From NCBI RefSeq assembly GCF_051622035.1, contig NC_135357.1:20202256-20266255 (forward strand): a stretch of DNA of 64,000 bases. The letters run 5' to 3'. Source of the DNA: Arctopsyche grandis. Taxonomy: Eukaryota; Arthropoda; Insecta; Trichoptera; Hydropsychidae. Both the position numbers and the translations under genes were made by a program. Positions 1 to 50,500 of the stretch are shown here, piece by piece; the stretch's first letter is position 1, and every line of letters starts with the position of its first letter. The notes beneath the pieces were generated by a model. The model saw nothing but the letters and a program-made list of their open reading frames with translations, ran no database searches and had not been told where the DNA came from.

Positions 1-976
1 TTTTCTCGTGACCAGTTTTAGTGTGACGGGTGATCACGTGTGACCGATCTAGCGCGACCGGTTGTCCTGCGACTAGTTTACATATGACTAGTAGTCCGTT
101 TACCCAAAAGAACACTTAAAGCCACTTCTATTAATATTACATTTCTCTGCTCGGCGCTTTCAATTGAGCGCTTTTGAAGTGCGCGCTTCGAGATAGTGGA
201 TTTCGAATGAAAGCGCTCGAGTATGTACGCGTTCGGGCGCTTTCATACGAAATCCACTATCTCGAAGCGCGCATTTCAAAAGCGCCGAGTGTGTACTGGG
301 GGGTAATTGGACTATTCGTCACAATGGGGTGGTCACAAAGACAATTTTTGCCATAAAAATCGCGAATACACAATATTTGGCACTCAAGTTCTCGTTACTA
401 TGATAGTTATCGTTAGTATTATGGGGGATGAACGAATGAGACGACTGGCATGTTAATGCACGTGTTTTATTTATGACAGCTGAAGGCAGAGTGAGTAGCC
501 GCTCTCCGAACCCAGCCGAGTTGGTCCCCACTCGCAGGAAGGTGACCAAACACGACCATGTCGTATAGCGAGCCGTCACAGTATGATGGACTTTTCGGCT
601 GCCAGATGTTCCATTATAGAGATTTTAGTGACTTTGTGACCAGTAATCACCGAACCGTACTGGGGATGTAATCACCGAACTACCACCAAACACACCTTCC
701 CTGCCTACAGAAGTATTTAGATAAAAAATTTGAGAAAAATGTTCTGGTTTTGAATTTAAAAATAAAAATGGCTAATTTAATGGTGAACGATGATATGTAC
801 TTGGAAACTAAACATGAACTTTGAATCAATTTCGAGCAAATCGACCTTCCTTTTAACATTTGATAGTCAGGTGGGAGCGAGTTTACAAATGGGGAAAACA
901 TATGAGACGCAAACGTCAAACGAGCGAAGGTGTTCGCGAGCGAGTGAGAGAGTCGCGGACGTTCGCGAACTCGGCG
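1..976. other. Sequence upstream of Src42A, with a large hairpin
   Basis: No gene recognised. 1-110 holds degenerate GTGACC/GACTAGT repeats, and 600-680 holds similar segments (GTGACCAGTAATCACCGAAC) in inverse orientation, which suggests an old mobile element around the hairpin at 168-286. Base composition rises sharply after about 930, into the Src42A 5' region. Confidence 0.45.
168..286. repeat. Long inverted repeat (hairpin)
   Basis: About 50 bp at 168-217 (AGCGCTTTTGAA...GAAAGCGC) pairs with 237-286 with roughly three mismatches around a loop of about 20 nt. The CTCGGCGCTT just upstream (150-159) can also pair with AAGCGCCGAG at 280-289. It may be the core of a foldback element. Confidence 0.75.
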
Positions 977-1220
977 GGCGTCGGCGGTGTCGGTGTCGGT
1001 GTCGGTGTCGTTGCCTGTGCGGTGTCGGAGTCGGAGTCGGAGTCAGAGTCAGAGTCGTAGGGAGGGCCGAGCACTGGGGCTGGACAGGGGCAGGGGCAGG
1101 GGCAGGGGGCGCGCGGATCGTTCGGCCCCATCGGGGAGACTCGGAACTGGGATCGGGGATCGGGGATCGGGGATCGGGGTAGGGTCATGTGAGGGCTGAG
1201 GGTCTCCTCATCGACTGGGA
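977..1220 (+). promoter_or_regulatory. GC-rich Src42A 5' leader/promoter-proximal region with short tandem repeats
   Basis: Three simple arrays lie in the last 245 nt before the ATG: GGTGTC (about 986-1012), GGAGTC/AGAGTC (about 1025-1057) and GGGGATC (about 1149-1180). High C+G next to a first exon suggests promoter or 5' UTR, but no start site can be fixed. Confidence 0.5.
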
Positions 1221-38251
<37,031 letters not shown>

Positions 38252-38569
38252 GACAAGCCTTCCCTGCCGAGCCGTTGCCCCGCACGACATCATCACAGAC
38301 CTTTACAACATCAACACCAAACGCAGCATCATATGCAATATCAGCTGCCACATCATCATCAGGTACAGCAACATCTGCAACACCACCAGTTACAACACAT
38401 GCAGCAGCATCAAATTCAACATTTACAACAACATCAACTTCAACATTTACAACAGCATCAAATGCATCATATGCAACAACATCAAACACAGGCGTTACAT
38501 CAACAACCGCAGACACAAAATCAGCAACAACCACCAAGCCAACAACAAATTTACAGGTTGATGGCATGA
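38252..38569 (+). other. Open frame after the Src42A stop: His/Gln-rich octad repeat
   Basis: Directly after the Src42A TGA the same frame runs 105 codons to the next TGA at 38567-38569. It starts DKPSLPSRCPARHHH and becomes a His/Gln-rich tract built on an octad such as LQHLQQHQ, where Leu, Met or Ile recur at alternating spacings of 5 and 3. Units of this 24-bp repeat differ mainly at third positions (CAA/CAG, CAT/CAC) or by Leu/Ile/Met swaps. The other two + frames are also largely open because the tract is built of CAN triplets, so openness alone proves little. It may be ordinary 3' UTR, a readthrough extension, or a tail reached by alternative splicing. Confidence 0.4.
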
Positions 38570-41277
38570 TTTTGTTGTTCTATATTATCTTTTGGTCCCG
38601 AAGTTTTTTATACGTATATTATTATCGAATCTGTATTCATGTTCTTCATGCGTAAAACATTGATTTAAAAAATTGAATCAAGCTTTTGGGATTAAAAGAA
38701 ATAATTCATGAAGGTGTCTTAATTATATTATACTGGTGGTAGAATAATTCGTGCATTTGCTCCTCAAGAACTTTTGGTTTTAGCCTTTTGATTGACGTTA
38801 TATAAAATAACTTTTTGATTAATGCGATGATTTTTTGTGGTCATACATTGTAAGTTAATATTGTGATAGCTTTGTTATTATCAAATAAAATAGTCACTTG
38901 TTTGTCCATTTTTGTATTTATGTGAAACTCTATAAGTTCGTATTATATTGTACTGTTGTATTTTAAATTATTTAAGTTTTTTTTCTTTTGTAAAAGCTTG
39001 AGCTATTCATAGCAGATATTTGTAACCCTTGTGAGGTAAACCAATTTGGTCACTGCCTAGGCTACGAAACAGTAATATCATTAATACCTTTCAGTATTAT
39101 CAGTATGTGTTAATAATCTGCATTGCCACTGAAATCTTGCGCAAATGATAGAAGGTAAATAATTTTTTAAACAAATATACAAAAAATAATTTTTATTAGT
39201 TATTTATTGAATTTTTCTTCTCAATTTTTGTGATTGATGTTATTATGAATATGAAAATTGCACATGTTCACGTTCATAATTATAAAATAAGAATATTTTT
39301 TTGTATGTACAATTAATTCATCAAAGTAGAGGATAATTCAAATTTGTATTTAAAATTAAATTGGACAAATATGCTGATTCACACTGCCTCCAATCAAGTT
39401 ACAATTATATAAAATGATTGTATTAAGTATTATTAGTATTGATTACATATTAAAATAAAAGTACATAATATATTAATTACATCAAAAATTTGCCTTTTTA
39501 AAAGAGTGAAATTATATAAGGCTCCATAAATAATTTTTGACTGCTATTAGAAACAATTTTATTCAAGCTAATTTATTCGTAAGATTTAAACAGTAAGAAG
39601 CATAGGCAGTTATACAAATGTTCATTTTATAACGCTCCACTCAAGAGTATTGAAATGAACAATATTTTCACCTGTTTTTTTAATTAATGTATGTACATTC
39701 TGTGAATTCTTGTATTCATCGGTAGAAACAATCTCTAATTGCATACAGATTCTTGCTGAATACCATTTTAGTGTTAGTTGATTTAATTATTGAGGAATAA
39801 ATAAGTTTTCATTAATTTTTGTATGACATTTTTATCTTAGGAGTGACTTTCAAGTATTCATGTTAAATTAAATAGACCTTAAACTTTTGCTTTTAATGAG
39901 TGACCTATTTAGTAAGACAATAACATGAATATCACAGTAGTAAGGTGAACAATGTTTTGAGTAATGAATATAAAAATGTATCAGTCAAAGGCTGTCGCCA
40001 CGAAGTAAATAATGAGGCAAATGGGGCTTATTAAGAAATTGAGTAAATTTGGGCATTGGTAGGGATCGATGCATACTAGTCTATATGACTTTTATGCATT
40101 TATTGTTAAATTATTTACAATTTTAGGCTAAAAAAAAAGAAATACAACCACAAGGCTCAGGTTCTTTTGCATGTTGATAAAAATGAAATGCAAGAGAAAT
40201 TGACCTCAGTTGTTATTGATTAATGTAAAAGAACTGACTTTTGTATATTTATCTCAGAGGGTACGTAAATGTGTAAAATATAAGGAATAGATTATGTATG
40301 TAGATCATTAATTAACTTTTTCCTGTAATTTCATCACATCAATACTTTTTTTGGATATGGCAATTTTAATTATCGCGAAGTATAATCATAATCTCTGTAT
40401 AATGGATATTTTAGAAATGTTATGGCTCGTTGAATTCTTCACACCTTCAGTGCCATTATGGCAGGTTAGAAATATGAAAACATAACACTTTATTTAACTT
40501 CTTATGATGTGTATATAAATTAATATATACATATTGTACATATATTATATATGTGTATTAATGTGACGTTTACGCAAACCTGTGCAGTGTGATACATTTG
40601 CACGGGTGTGTTTGTATTTATCGATATATTATATGTGCACTCACTCCTATAAGTTTAACAATAAGGATATTTTTTTTCTTCGATTTATAGCCAAACCTTA
40701 TGTGAAAATAAAAGTCGTCATTCCAAGGAGATGGGTTGGCAAACACTGAATGTATTTCAATTCCTTTTTTGTAATGTGTGGTTCTGTTCACTTAATTTTG
40801 TTAAATGAATAATTATTTTGCGTAATTAAAAATGACTCATAATTTTATTAAATTATACAATTATATTTATGAACTTTTTTTACAGATTTTAGATTTTGCT
40901 TTTGCAAAATATTTTATATATTTATTTAAAGTGTGTGTTTCGATGCATCTATTATATTATATATTATACATATGTCTGTCTCTTTTGATCCATAATAAAT
41001 ATATATGTAAATTAGCTTTGTATAAATGCATAAAATATTATTTTTTACATTTCTTGTTAATTGCAATTTTTTAAATTGTCTTATATTTTTATGTTCAATT
41101 ATTTTTGATCGATATTTATTGCAACATCTTTTAGATGCATACTTGTAGAATATTTTAAAATAAAATCCTATATTTAAAATTTTTGTCTGATGTGAATTTT
41201 TATTTCATTAATTATACATTTATATATTTTATATATAAGAATAAATATGTATCGAGTCTTATTATACTTATCAAAGT
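38570..41277. other. Src42A 3' region and intergenic DNA to the FIRRM 3' end
   Basis: AT-rich sequence between two convergent genes. Its first part is probably Src42A 3' UTR. I see no coding exon, RNA gene or clear repeat; the short open frame at 40832-41074 is a low-complexity AT frame. Confidence 0.6.
38884..38889 (+). terminator. Candidate polyadenylation signal of Src42A
   Basis: AATAAA about 630 nt after the Src42A stop. Other AATAAA motifs occur further on (for example near 39797), so the true 3' end is undetermined. Confidence 0.25.
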
Positions 41278-41283
41278 TTTATT
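41278..41283 (-). terminator. Candidate polyadenylation signal of FIRRM
   Basis: AATAAA on the minus strand, 29 nt past the FIRRM stop codon. Several AT-rich alternatives lie nearby, so its use is inferred. Confidence 0.4.
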
Positions 41284-41311
41284 TTTTAACTAACAACACA
41301 AAAATACTAAT

Positions 41312-44300
41312 TTACATAGAGTCATCACTCTCAATTACATTTTCATCAATAATATTCTTTATTTCCTTCAACTGATGTTTGTGGTCAGAGTTCAAACCTT
41401 TATTTATCGTTACAATTTTCAAAAGGTCTGCTTTTATATTTCCAAGTTGGGACGCAATCTGCTTATCAATCTCTTCTGTACCATTTCTACAAGAGAGATT
41501 CGGAAACTTGTCTTTATTGTAAAGTTTGTTTGTCTGTGAAATTTCACATTTATGTATAAAGTTACATTGTAAGTTTTGAAAATAAGCATTTTCTGAGAAA
41601 TATTGATCCTTAATATTGCTCTTCTGGATCAGTGTCATTAAAGGAACACTTATTTTAATATCTGTAATAAAATTCACATTAATAGTTGTAACTGAAACGT
41701 GTATGAAGCTTTCCAAACCAATCAAACAAACAGTCTTATTGTTGTCCTTCAACAAAATTTCAAACAAACATGCTATCAATGAAATCAATTCCGTATTATC
41801 ATTGATATCGGTTGTTTTACAATCGATACAAGCTTTCAATAATTTCAAAATTCCAATTTTAATGGACGAATTTGCATTTTCAATGTACTCTGAGAGAATT
41901 TGCAGGATCTGAAAATGTTGTTTTTATTTATAAAATAATAAAAAAATTATTTTTACTTTAAACAAAATAAAATATATACGTACGGTGATCCATGCTTGAT
42001 TTTTTAAACAGTGACTTAAACTTATTGTGACGTTTATCAGCAGTAAAATAAAATCAATAAGCCATTGCGAACCATCAACGGTAGCTTCTCTCTGAGATAA
42101 ATTGCATCTTAACTTGCTAGATAAAATAACGCAATGCCAAATATCAAGTATATTATCTAGAAAGAGTTTACTAGACTTGTTAATGTTAGAAAGTGCTGCA
42201 AATGGAATGGTCGATATCAATTTCAAATACTGCATCTATAAAATAAAGAGTCAAATAATGCCCAACATCGATTAATGTTAATTGAAGTTATTAGACTTTA
42301 CCAAGATTACCATACCATAGTCATGAATTCTTGCTGTGTAATTTCATCATTGAGAAGGAATTCTTTTATTGTTGTACTACTTTTATTAATAATTTCAATC
42401 ACGAAATGGTCTTCTCCTACATTGCAAAAATCAATGACCCGCCATAAATTCAAGTGTTTCCGAATTGGATACACATCAAGCACAGCAAGTTTGGATTTTT
42501 TTGGTAATAGTTTGAATAGTTTGCGTATTAAAAAAGATATATATAATTCTTGAGGTGTGTTGGATAGACAATTAGCCATGTGTAATTTTTCATAAACCTC
42601 TATTAAGTAGTTGAGTTGGTCACTACACAAATCCAAAGATCCATATCTAAAATATTAAAACGCAATCGATAAAAATTGACATGAGTGTGATGATTAAATA
42701 AAATCCATTGATCATTTGCCTAAAAGAGATACATTTGAGACGGTTTATTTATAAAAATTGCGCAATAGTTTGTGTATCTTCTACTTTATTTAAAACGTCT
42801 TTAATGAAGCTTAGTGCAAACTAAAACCTCCTGCAAGTCGAAGCAAATCATAGTTGTATTAAATAAATAGCGAGTTTGGTTTGAATTTAAATTTGTAGGA
42901 GGCTTAACACTTTCGAAAGTTTCTTTTAGGCAAATATGTAGTTTGCACCTGGCTAGAATTGGCCAAATATCACAAGCAAAAAGTGCAGGCCATATATTTG
43001 GATTTAAAACAGATTCAAGTAATTTCCTTTCTATTACTTTTATGTTGCTATAAGAAATTGCCAAACATGAAGTATGTATTACAATGTAATCATAGAACGA
43101 AACACTTGATAATGGTGTTAGTTCAAATCTTATATCTTTTAACAATTCCATTTTACCTAAAAAATTTGACACGTAACAAATTATTCAGTATAAATATATA
43201 TGTATATGATAGTAATATTATGCCATTAACACATACACAAGTCGATCATGTCAAATACCAAACAAAAAATATTGTCAGAATCTTCCAACATCCATTTCGT
43301 TCTGACTACATCATCAACATGCGGAAGTGACTTGATTATTGATATGGTTGAAAATAAACAACCAAAATGCAATGATTGGTTATTCGTCAGTTGTCTTATT
43401 GCATCCATATAATTCTACAGAGAAATTAAATGAATAAGTGATAAACATAGTCACGTATGCATGTAATCAATGGATATAAAATTTACATAGTTTACCTTTC
43501 TAAAATAGTCATTGGACAATAAATTGATTAACAATAAATCGACACCAACAATAATGTGTGATCTCATTGCTTCAACCAAAGCCGGTTTAACGTTTGATTG
43601 GGTCAAATTTAATGGAGAATTTCTAAAAAAGAATATATGGTCATTCAAATAAATATGTATGTACATGCAATAATAGTGAAGCGTCAGAATAAGTGCTATT
43701 ACTGGTATATTAAGATGATACAAGAAATAAAATGATCGGTGATTCTTGTTACATGACTGCCAAACAATTCAGTAATTTTAACAAGAATTTTAAGTATAAA
43801 GTTACTCGTTTTCAACCATCGTTTCACGTCTTTGGTTTCACATGTTTTCTACAAAATAAAAAAGTTTTTTTTAATATCATTGAAGTCTATTATTAAATGA
43901 AGAATATAAAACTTAGCAAATAAATTTGAGTAACTAACAATATATGTAGTATAAAAACAAACGTATGTGGATTTTTAATACACGTTAACTTACATTAGAA
44001 GTTAAATCATTGATATACGTTTCCAAAGTCTTACACAACATTGTAGTAGCTCTATGATGAACAAATTTATCTTTTATCCAATCAGCATATTTTTCGCTCA
44101 ATTTTATGTATCCTTTCCATTGTTCTGCCATTGTTTTAACATCAAGGTTTATGACAGTTTCACCGATGGTTACAATAATATCTAGAACTATTATTAGGAG
44201 TGAATTTCTGGGAATACATTAAAATTTTTAATTAAATTAAAGTAATAAAATGGAAATAATAAACACCGTCTAACAAGGTCGAAAATTGATCCTCTTGAAT

Positions 44301-45006
44301 AAGATCGAATATCATTATGTCAACCACTTCGAAGTATAAATATTGTAGTTGGGAACATTTTTTAAACAAATTAGTTATAACAGTACCAATTTCATGAAAG
44401 TGTACGGAATAAATTGTTTCACTGCAATGTAATATTTTTTTTACTATCAAATATCAAACATAATAAATTTCAAGATTTTATTGCCTGTTTATATAAACTA
44501 ATATAGGCTATTATAATATGTATTGGAAATGTTTTTCTTACCTGTTTTTACAATGAACAAAAAACGATAACAATATGTTTAAAATATTTTTTGGGAGGTG
44601 TTTGTAACAAGATACTTCTATACAAGAAAGAGTTTTGATATGTGATAAGAATGAAATTAATGCATCCAATATGTAGATACATTGTTCTATGTTGAATATT
44701 AAATCAGTTTTGACATCATGATTGCAAGAATTTAAAATTAAATCAATTGATTTTAAGATCTGAAACATAAGAAAATAGTAAAGTAGAAGAAGAGAACATT
44801 AACAACTCAAATAAAATAAAATTTATATTCACTTGATTTACGGACTTCACTAATACAACCAGTTGTTCGTTTACAACATTTTCTCGTTTGTCAGAATCAG
44901 TAATGGTGTGAATATTTTTTATGAATATATCTCCAATTGGTATAATTGCAGTTTGATCAAATGGACTGTCGTCGAAGGCAATGTATATAGTGGTTAAGGA
45001 CGACAT
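41312..45006 (-). CDS. FIRRM: FIRRM (C1orf112): FIGNL1-interacting regulator of recombination and mitosis
   Basis: Eleven minus-strand exons join to 2,529 nt (842 codons; human protein about 853): 45006-44833, 44759-44542, 44421-44275, 44207-43994, 43848-43766, 43622-43496, 43414-43237, 43156-42949, 42646-42316, 42235-41984, 41908-41312. Landmarks matching my memory of the human protein: FVHCKNSETIYS at the exon 2/3 join, AEQWKGYIKLS in exon 4, WPILARYGSLDLC at the exon 8/9 join, and HLNLWRVIDF in exon 9. Known role: a helical-repeat protein that binds and stabilises FIGNL1, dismantles RAD51 filaments and supports crosslink repair. The start is the first true ATG (MSSLTTIY). Two donors are weak: exon 3 (GTTAGA) and exon 5 (GTTTGG, chosen because exon 6 needs phase 2). 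Head to head with MDN1. Confidence 0.87.
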
Positions 45007-46345
45007 TATTAAAAAATATAAATAATCATAATGTAAATTAATACACTGCACAAAATTTAAAATAAAAAAATGAATTAAAAAATAATAATCTTAATAATAA
45101 TAAAAAAAGAAATCGATAGATAGTACATACATATAATTTAAGGTGACCAGGACATTTTATTAAAAAAAAAATTCTAAATATTATAAAAACTAACAAAGAA
45201 TTAATTTTCTTAAATGTTCCTATAAAATTCTACAGAAATGGTTAAAATTATTCCTATCGATTAGCAAACATTTTAAAGTACAAAAATTTAATATTGGGTT
45301 TTATCACTGGATCACATATTGTTCATTGAAGAAAAATTCCTTCGGCAGATGCATATGTTCCTGGTAAACAAAGACAATATTCGACTAATTTGCCAATATT
45401 TTTTGTACGAGATATTAATTTCGGTGAAGGCTTTTTATATTTAAATTCATCTATTGGATAAAACTATACTGGTTTTATCTCACAACTTATCAAGGCAGAT
45501 ATACAAAAAACCAGTACTGTACTGGTAAAAACAGTATGAATGGTCAACTTAATAATTGTAATTCAAAACTTAATTGATTTTAAGAGTATTTCCCACTAGG
45601 AACTTAAATCGCAAAAAACATAAAAGGATATAATGTCTTCATCATCCATTGTTGAAATCAGGAGTAATGAAAAGTCACACAAAAACCTGTCTTTTGACAA
45701 TTGAGTCTAATAGCGCGTCAACACTCCAATCCACAATATTACAAAACCACAAGAAATACGGCCATGATTATTTAGAGCTTTTAATTGATTTTGGTTAGTT
45801 GTAACTTGTAAGGTGTGAGATATCAAAATCAAAAATTATTAATTTATCAAGCAAATCCTCGATAAAACAGTCTTAAGTCAATTTTATTAATTTATCTGGG
45901 TTTTAGCTTCAATTTAATGTACGTCGGTTCTCGTTGTTAATACAATTATGTACTAAGTTTACTCGTATTATTTTATTTCACAAAATTATTTTCGTAATAT
46001 ATGATGTGAACAAGAAAAAAACACATTTTATTGCAATTTTTATATTAGAGAAAAAAATATAAGCATAATCTACAATATTTTTTTAACTTATATTCCACGA
46101 CATCAATTTTTTCTTATGTTCGCTTAGCTATTTGAAATTTTGAGGTTTTAAATTTGAAAAAATGGTCACGTTATCATGAAAGCTTGGGGTTTTGTGATAA
46201 TGACCGCATTCGAGGATGAAGGATATGCTTTGACGACTATGCCCGCTATCGAGGGTGCTAAGACTGCTGTCGGCTGTCAACGCATTTGTCAGATTGCACG
46301 TGTGATCTGTATGTGGTTTGGTTGGTTAGCACGTGGTGTCTAATC
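45007..46345. promoter_or_regulatory. Shared FIRRM/MDN1 upstream region
   Basis: 1.34 kb between the start codons of two divergent genes, so it must contain both promoters. It is AT-rich apart from about 46190-46430, just upstream of and across MDN1 exon 1, where base composition rises; a start site there is an inference. I see no clear TATA box. Confidence 0.4.
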
Positions 46346-47515
46346 ATGGAGGCGGGAGTTTCCCGCGTTGGAGCGCTTAGCCTTGCGCACCCTGAAGACC
46401 AACTCTTGAAGCATCTTCACCAGATATTATCGGTTAGACTTCTGTAGTTCTTGCAGTTTCACTGTATAATCCAAACAAAAATATAACCTATAACACACTC
46501 TTATTTGATGCATTCATCAAAATATTAATTGTATATTGAACTATTTCAGATTGCAATAAAATCTGATAAATACACTACAGATTATTTCATCAGTTTGTTG
46601 ACGAAATTTTTATTGAATCGTCAATACAGTGTTGTTATAGCAAAATGTTTTCCAAGATTAGTGCTTCAAATTGTGTGCGAAAATATATCATTGGAAAATG
46701 AAAAGCAGTTCGATTCATCGAATAATGATATTGTAAAAGTTCACGTGGAGAATTGTTTATTATTAGGAAAATTAGTCCTTGTTCATCCAGATGTAATGCA
46801 GTAAGTTAATTTACTAATTTCTTTTTTATTTATTATTTTTAATGCAGTAGAACTCTCATATATTTCTAAAATTTCAGATTTAGTTTGCAATATTTTGATA
46901 CACATCCATCTCCATTTGAGTCAGCCCCAACTAATTCCAAATCGACTAATTCAAATTATTTGGATAAATTTTCTAAAATAGAATTGGTCGAATGTTGTTT
47001 TAATTTTTTGAAAGCTGCACCCAATATATTTCGTATCAAATGGAATTGGTCTAAGTTCATCAAAATTTTTATTGATAATAGCGATGTTGATGTGCAATGG
47101 TGAGGAAATAAAATTGAATTAACTTAAATCTTTTTATTTTACGAGTTACGTTAATAGTTGAAGACATTTTCAATTTGTTTTAGGTTTACTTCTCAATGTT
47201 TGATAATTATTTTCGGAATGTCTGAATATCAATCAGAGCAGTTCAATACTCATAGAATTGGTAAATCTAAATCTGCAGTTGAACATTATTTTACAAATGA
47301 AAAATATGAACGTCACCAAATCCATGATGAATTTAATCAAGATAATACGGATACGGGAATTTTAGAAGAATTGCCAATTAAAAGTGATCATATAGTGAAT
47401 GTATCTGGTGTGCTATTGCCGACTTACAATGTGTCGCACAAGCAAGACGGTGTTTTAGTTCTCGTGAAATCTACTATCGATAATTTAAGAAGTTTGGCAC
47501 TCGCTGTTGTATCTG
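46346..47515 (+). CDS. MDN1: MDN1 exons 1-4: N-terminal region before AAA1
   Basis: Exon 1 encodes 29 residues (MEAGVSRVGALS...) and ends TCG|GTTAGA. It is the nearest ATG that joins in phase to exon 2 (IAIKSDKYTTDYF). Exons 2-4 give about 268 residues with the FDTHPSPFE and WFTSQCL segments that precede the AAA ring, ending phase 1 just before the first P-loop. The exact start is the least certain part of this gene model. Confidence 0.85.
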
Positions 47516-50500
47516 GTAATATTATAAATTTTTGTTAAATTTTGTTTTATTCAGAGCTGTGAGATCATTTAAAAATGAGTTCGAATTTTCGCATGATCAT
47601 AAAACTTCATCTATTGTTACTACGTACATAGATAAAGTAAAAAACCCGACTCTGGTCAACTCTATTTTAAAAACGTCTTATTAAAAAAAATCTATATAAC
47701 TAAGAACATTTTTAAGTATACATATATGTGTATATAATCTCAATTTCACCAACCAATGTGACATATATGTATAAATAGACTTATTTTTGAATTTCGAGAT
47801 CTATGTATGTATTTGGTATGAACGATTCATCATTTTTACTGTAAATTTATGAAACCTTACACATTTGTTACTTTTACATTAAGTTATTAAAATAAAATAT
47901 TAGAATTCAAAAAAGAAGTTGGAACTTTGAAGATTTTTATGACTCGGACTCCATAGCTCTGGTTTTATCGTTATACATATATATTCATACTTATGTACAT
48001 ATCTAGTCATTAAATTATATTTATTTTTTAAACTTAACAATCAAATTTTTTAATTATTATTTTTATATTCAATTTGTTTGTATTCAAGTGTTTCCGTAAA
48101 GCTAAATTTTACGGATGATATATAAAAAAGTTAAAAATTTGTTGTAATATAATTAAAAAATGGTATAATTTCACGCTTGAATGTGTTAATATTTAATTCA
48201 TTTTATTTTACCGTGTTATCGTTCCAATATTAATTTAAATATGTATAAAATAATACATTCATTTATAGGAAAAGCGGCTTGTCTTGTGGGTCCTGTCGGA
48301 AGTGGAAAAACTGCACTTGTTGAACATCTAGCATATGTGACAGGGAGATATAAAAATCACTTTAAAAAAGTTCAACTCGGAGATCAAACTGATTCTAGGT
48401 CATTACTTGGTACATATCGTTGTACTGATATTCCCGGAGAATTCATTTGGCAACCTGGCATATTGACTCAGGTTTATTTTATATTATCAATGTTTTTGTA
48501 TTTTAATTGATATGATAAATTTCTAACACTTGGAATTCGAAATAGGCTGTGCAACAAGGACACTGGCTTTTAATGGAAGATATTGATTGTGCTGCTACTG
48601 ATATAGCATCAGTATTGAGCTCTTTATTAGAACGTAATGTATTGTCGGTTCCCGGATATAGGGATGCGCTACCAATCACCCCTGGATTTCAACTATTTTT
48701 CACCCAAAGGTTTTTTGTTTATTTAATTTATTTGTTTGTTACATAATTTTTGCACATTTGTTTGATTCAAGTGTTTGTATTTTTTTCGTAGAACTGTAAA
48801 TACTGTGAGTGGCTATCATAAGCCTCACTCAAATTCTAGCGTTCTATTACAGAAACATTGGGCTCAAATTAATGTAGAGCCATTGTCTAGACTTGAATTG
48901 ATAAACATCGTAGAACAACTTTTTCCAAAATTGAAAACTATTTCTACTAAAATGGTGGACGTTTTTATGTTATTTTCTGCTGGAAGTCATGGTTCTTCTC
49001 TTCAAAATTCAAGTTTTTGTAATAAAGTACAATCTCCTTTATTAACGGCATTCTCAATAGAGTTTTCCGATTTTTTGTCTTCAAAGGGTGGAAGACTTAT
49101 TTCAACTAGAGATCTTATAAAATGGTGTTATAGAGCTACAATTGATTTTGATGTATCTAGCCAAGAATCGGCTCTTAAAGTTCTTCAAGATGCAATGGAT
49201 ATATTTACTTGTTCGTTACCAGAACAATCATCAAGAATATTATTGTCCAAAGCAATAGGAGCAATTTTAGGAATAATTGAATCGAAGTCGGATTATTATT
49301 GTACTTCATATAAGCCATTGATATCTATGAATGCCAATAGTTTTCATATAGGACGAGCTATTATTCCAAGGAAAGAAGTTCCAATTTCTGAAACTAATTT
49401 AAATGCAAAAAAGGTGACGTTTTCATTTACAAGACCTTCGACATGTCTTTTAGAGAGAATTGCAAGTTGTGTCAGTATGAAAGAACCAGTTTTACTTGTT
49501 GGAGAAACTGGAACGGGAAAAACATCATCTATTCAATATTTGGCCAAGGAGACTGGTCATAAATTGTTAGTCATAAATATGAATCAACAATCTGATTCAG
49601 CAGACTTATTGGGAGGTTATAAGCCAGTCGATGTAAAATATATAATATCACCCATAAGAAATGAATTTGAATATCTCTTTCGAAATTATTTTGATGATGC
49701 CAAAAATGCAAAATTTTTGGAATATATATCAGTGTGCTTTAATGCCGCTGATTGGAAAACTTTACTCACATTAATGAAACAAAGTCAAGCTGCTGCCATT
49801 AGAAGGTTGGAGAGTGATGATTTTGACATTTCTAAATCTAGGAAGAGAAAATTAGATGAAACAAAACCTTTTATTAATAAACGTGTCCTTAAAAATGAAT
49901 GGCATAAATTTGGTCAAAAGTTGTCCAAACTGGAACTGCAAATTAAGTCTCAATCATCATTGGCTTTTTCCTTCATCGAAGGGTCTTTAGTAAAGGCATT
50001 GAAAGAAGGGTACTGGGTACTATTGGATGAAATAAATTTGGCTTCGGCAGAAACTCTTGAATGTTTATCAGGACTTTTAGAAAATCATAACAATTCTATT
50101 AGTTTGTTAGAGAGAGGTGACAATTTTTTTATCAAAAGAAATAAAGAATTCAAGTTATTTGCTTGCATGAATCCGGCTACTGATGTTGGAAAAAGAGATT
50201 TACCCGTTGGATTAAGAAATCGTTTCACTGAATTTTATGTTGATGAACTAACAGATAGAAATGATTTGTTGCTTCTAATCGGTGATTATTTAAAGGATTT
50301 ATCACTTCCTCCATCAATCTATGAGTCTATTTACAAATTTTATATTACAATTGGAAAGGAAGCAAAACTCAACCTTATGGATGGAACAGGTTTGAATAAT
50401 ACATAACGCATCAATAGTGATAATATAATATGATTATTCTTGTTTTTTACTTATTTTTTTTTTATTTCAGGTCAATCTCCACATTATTCACTGCGAACTC

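Noticed and set aside
44265-44275. GTGTTT as donor of FIRRM exon 3
   Set aside because: It leaves phase 1, while exon 4 can only be entered in phase 2; GTTAGA a few bases earlier restores the frame and the alignment to FIRRM.
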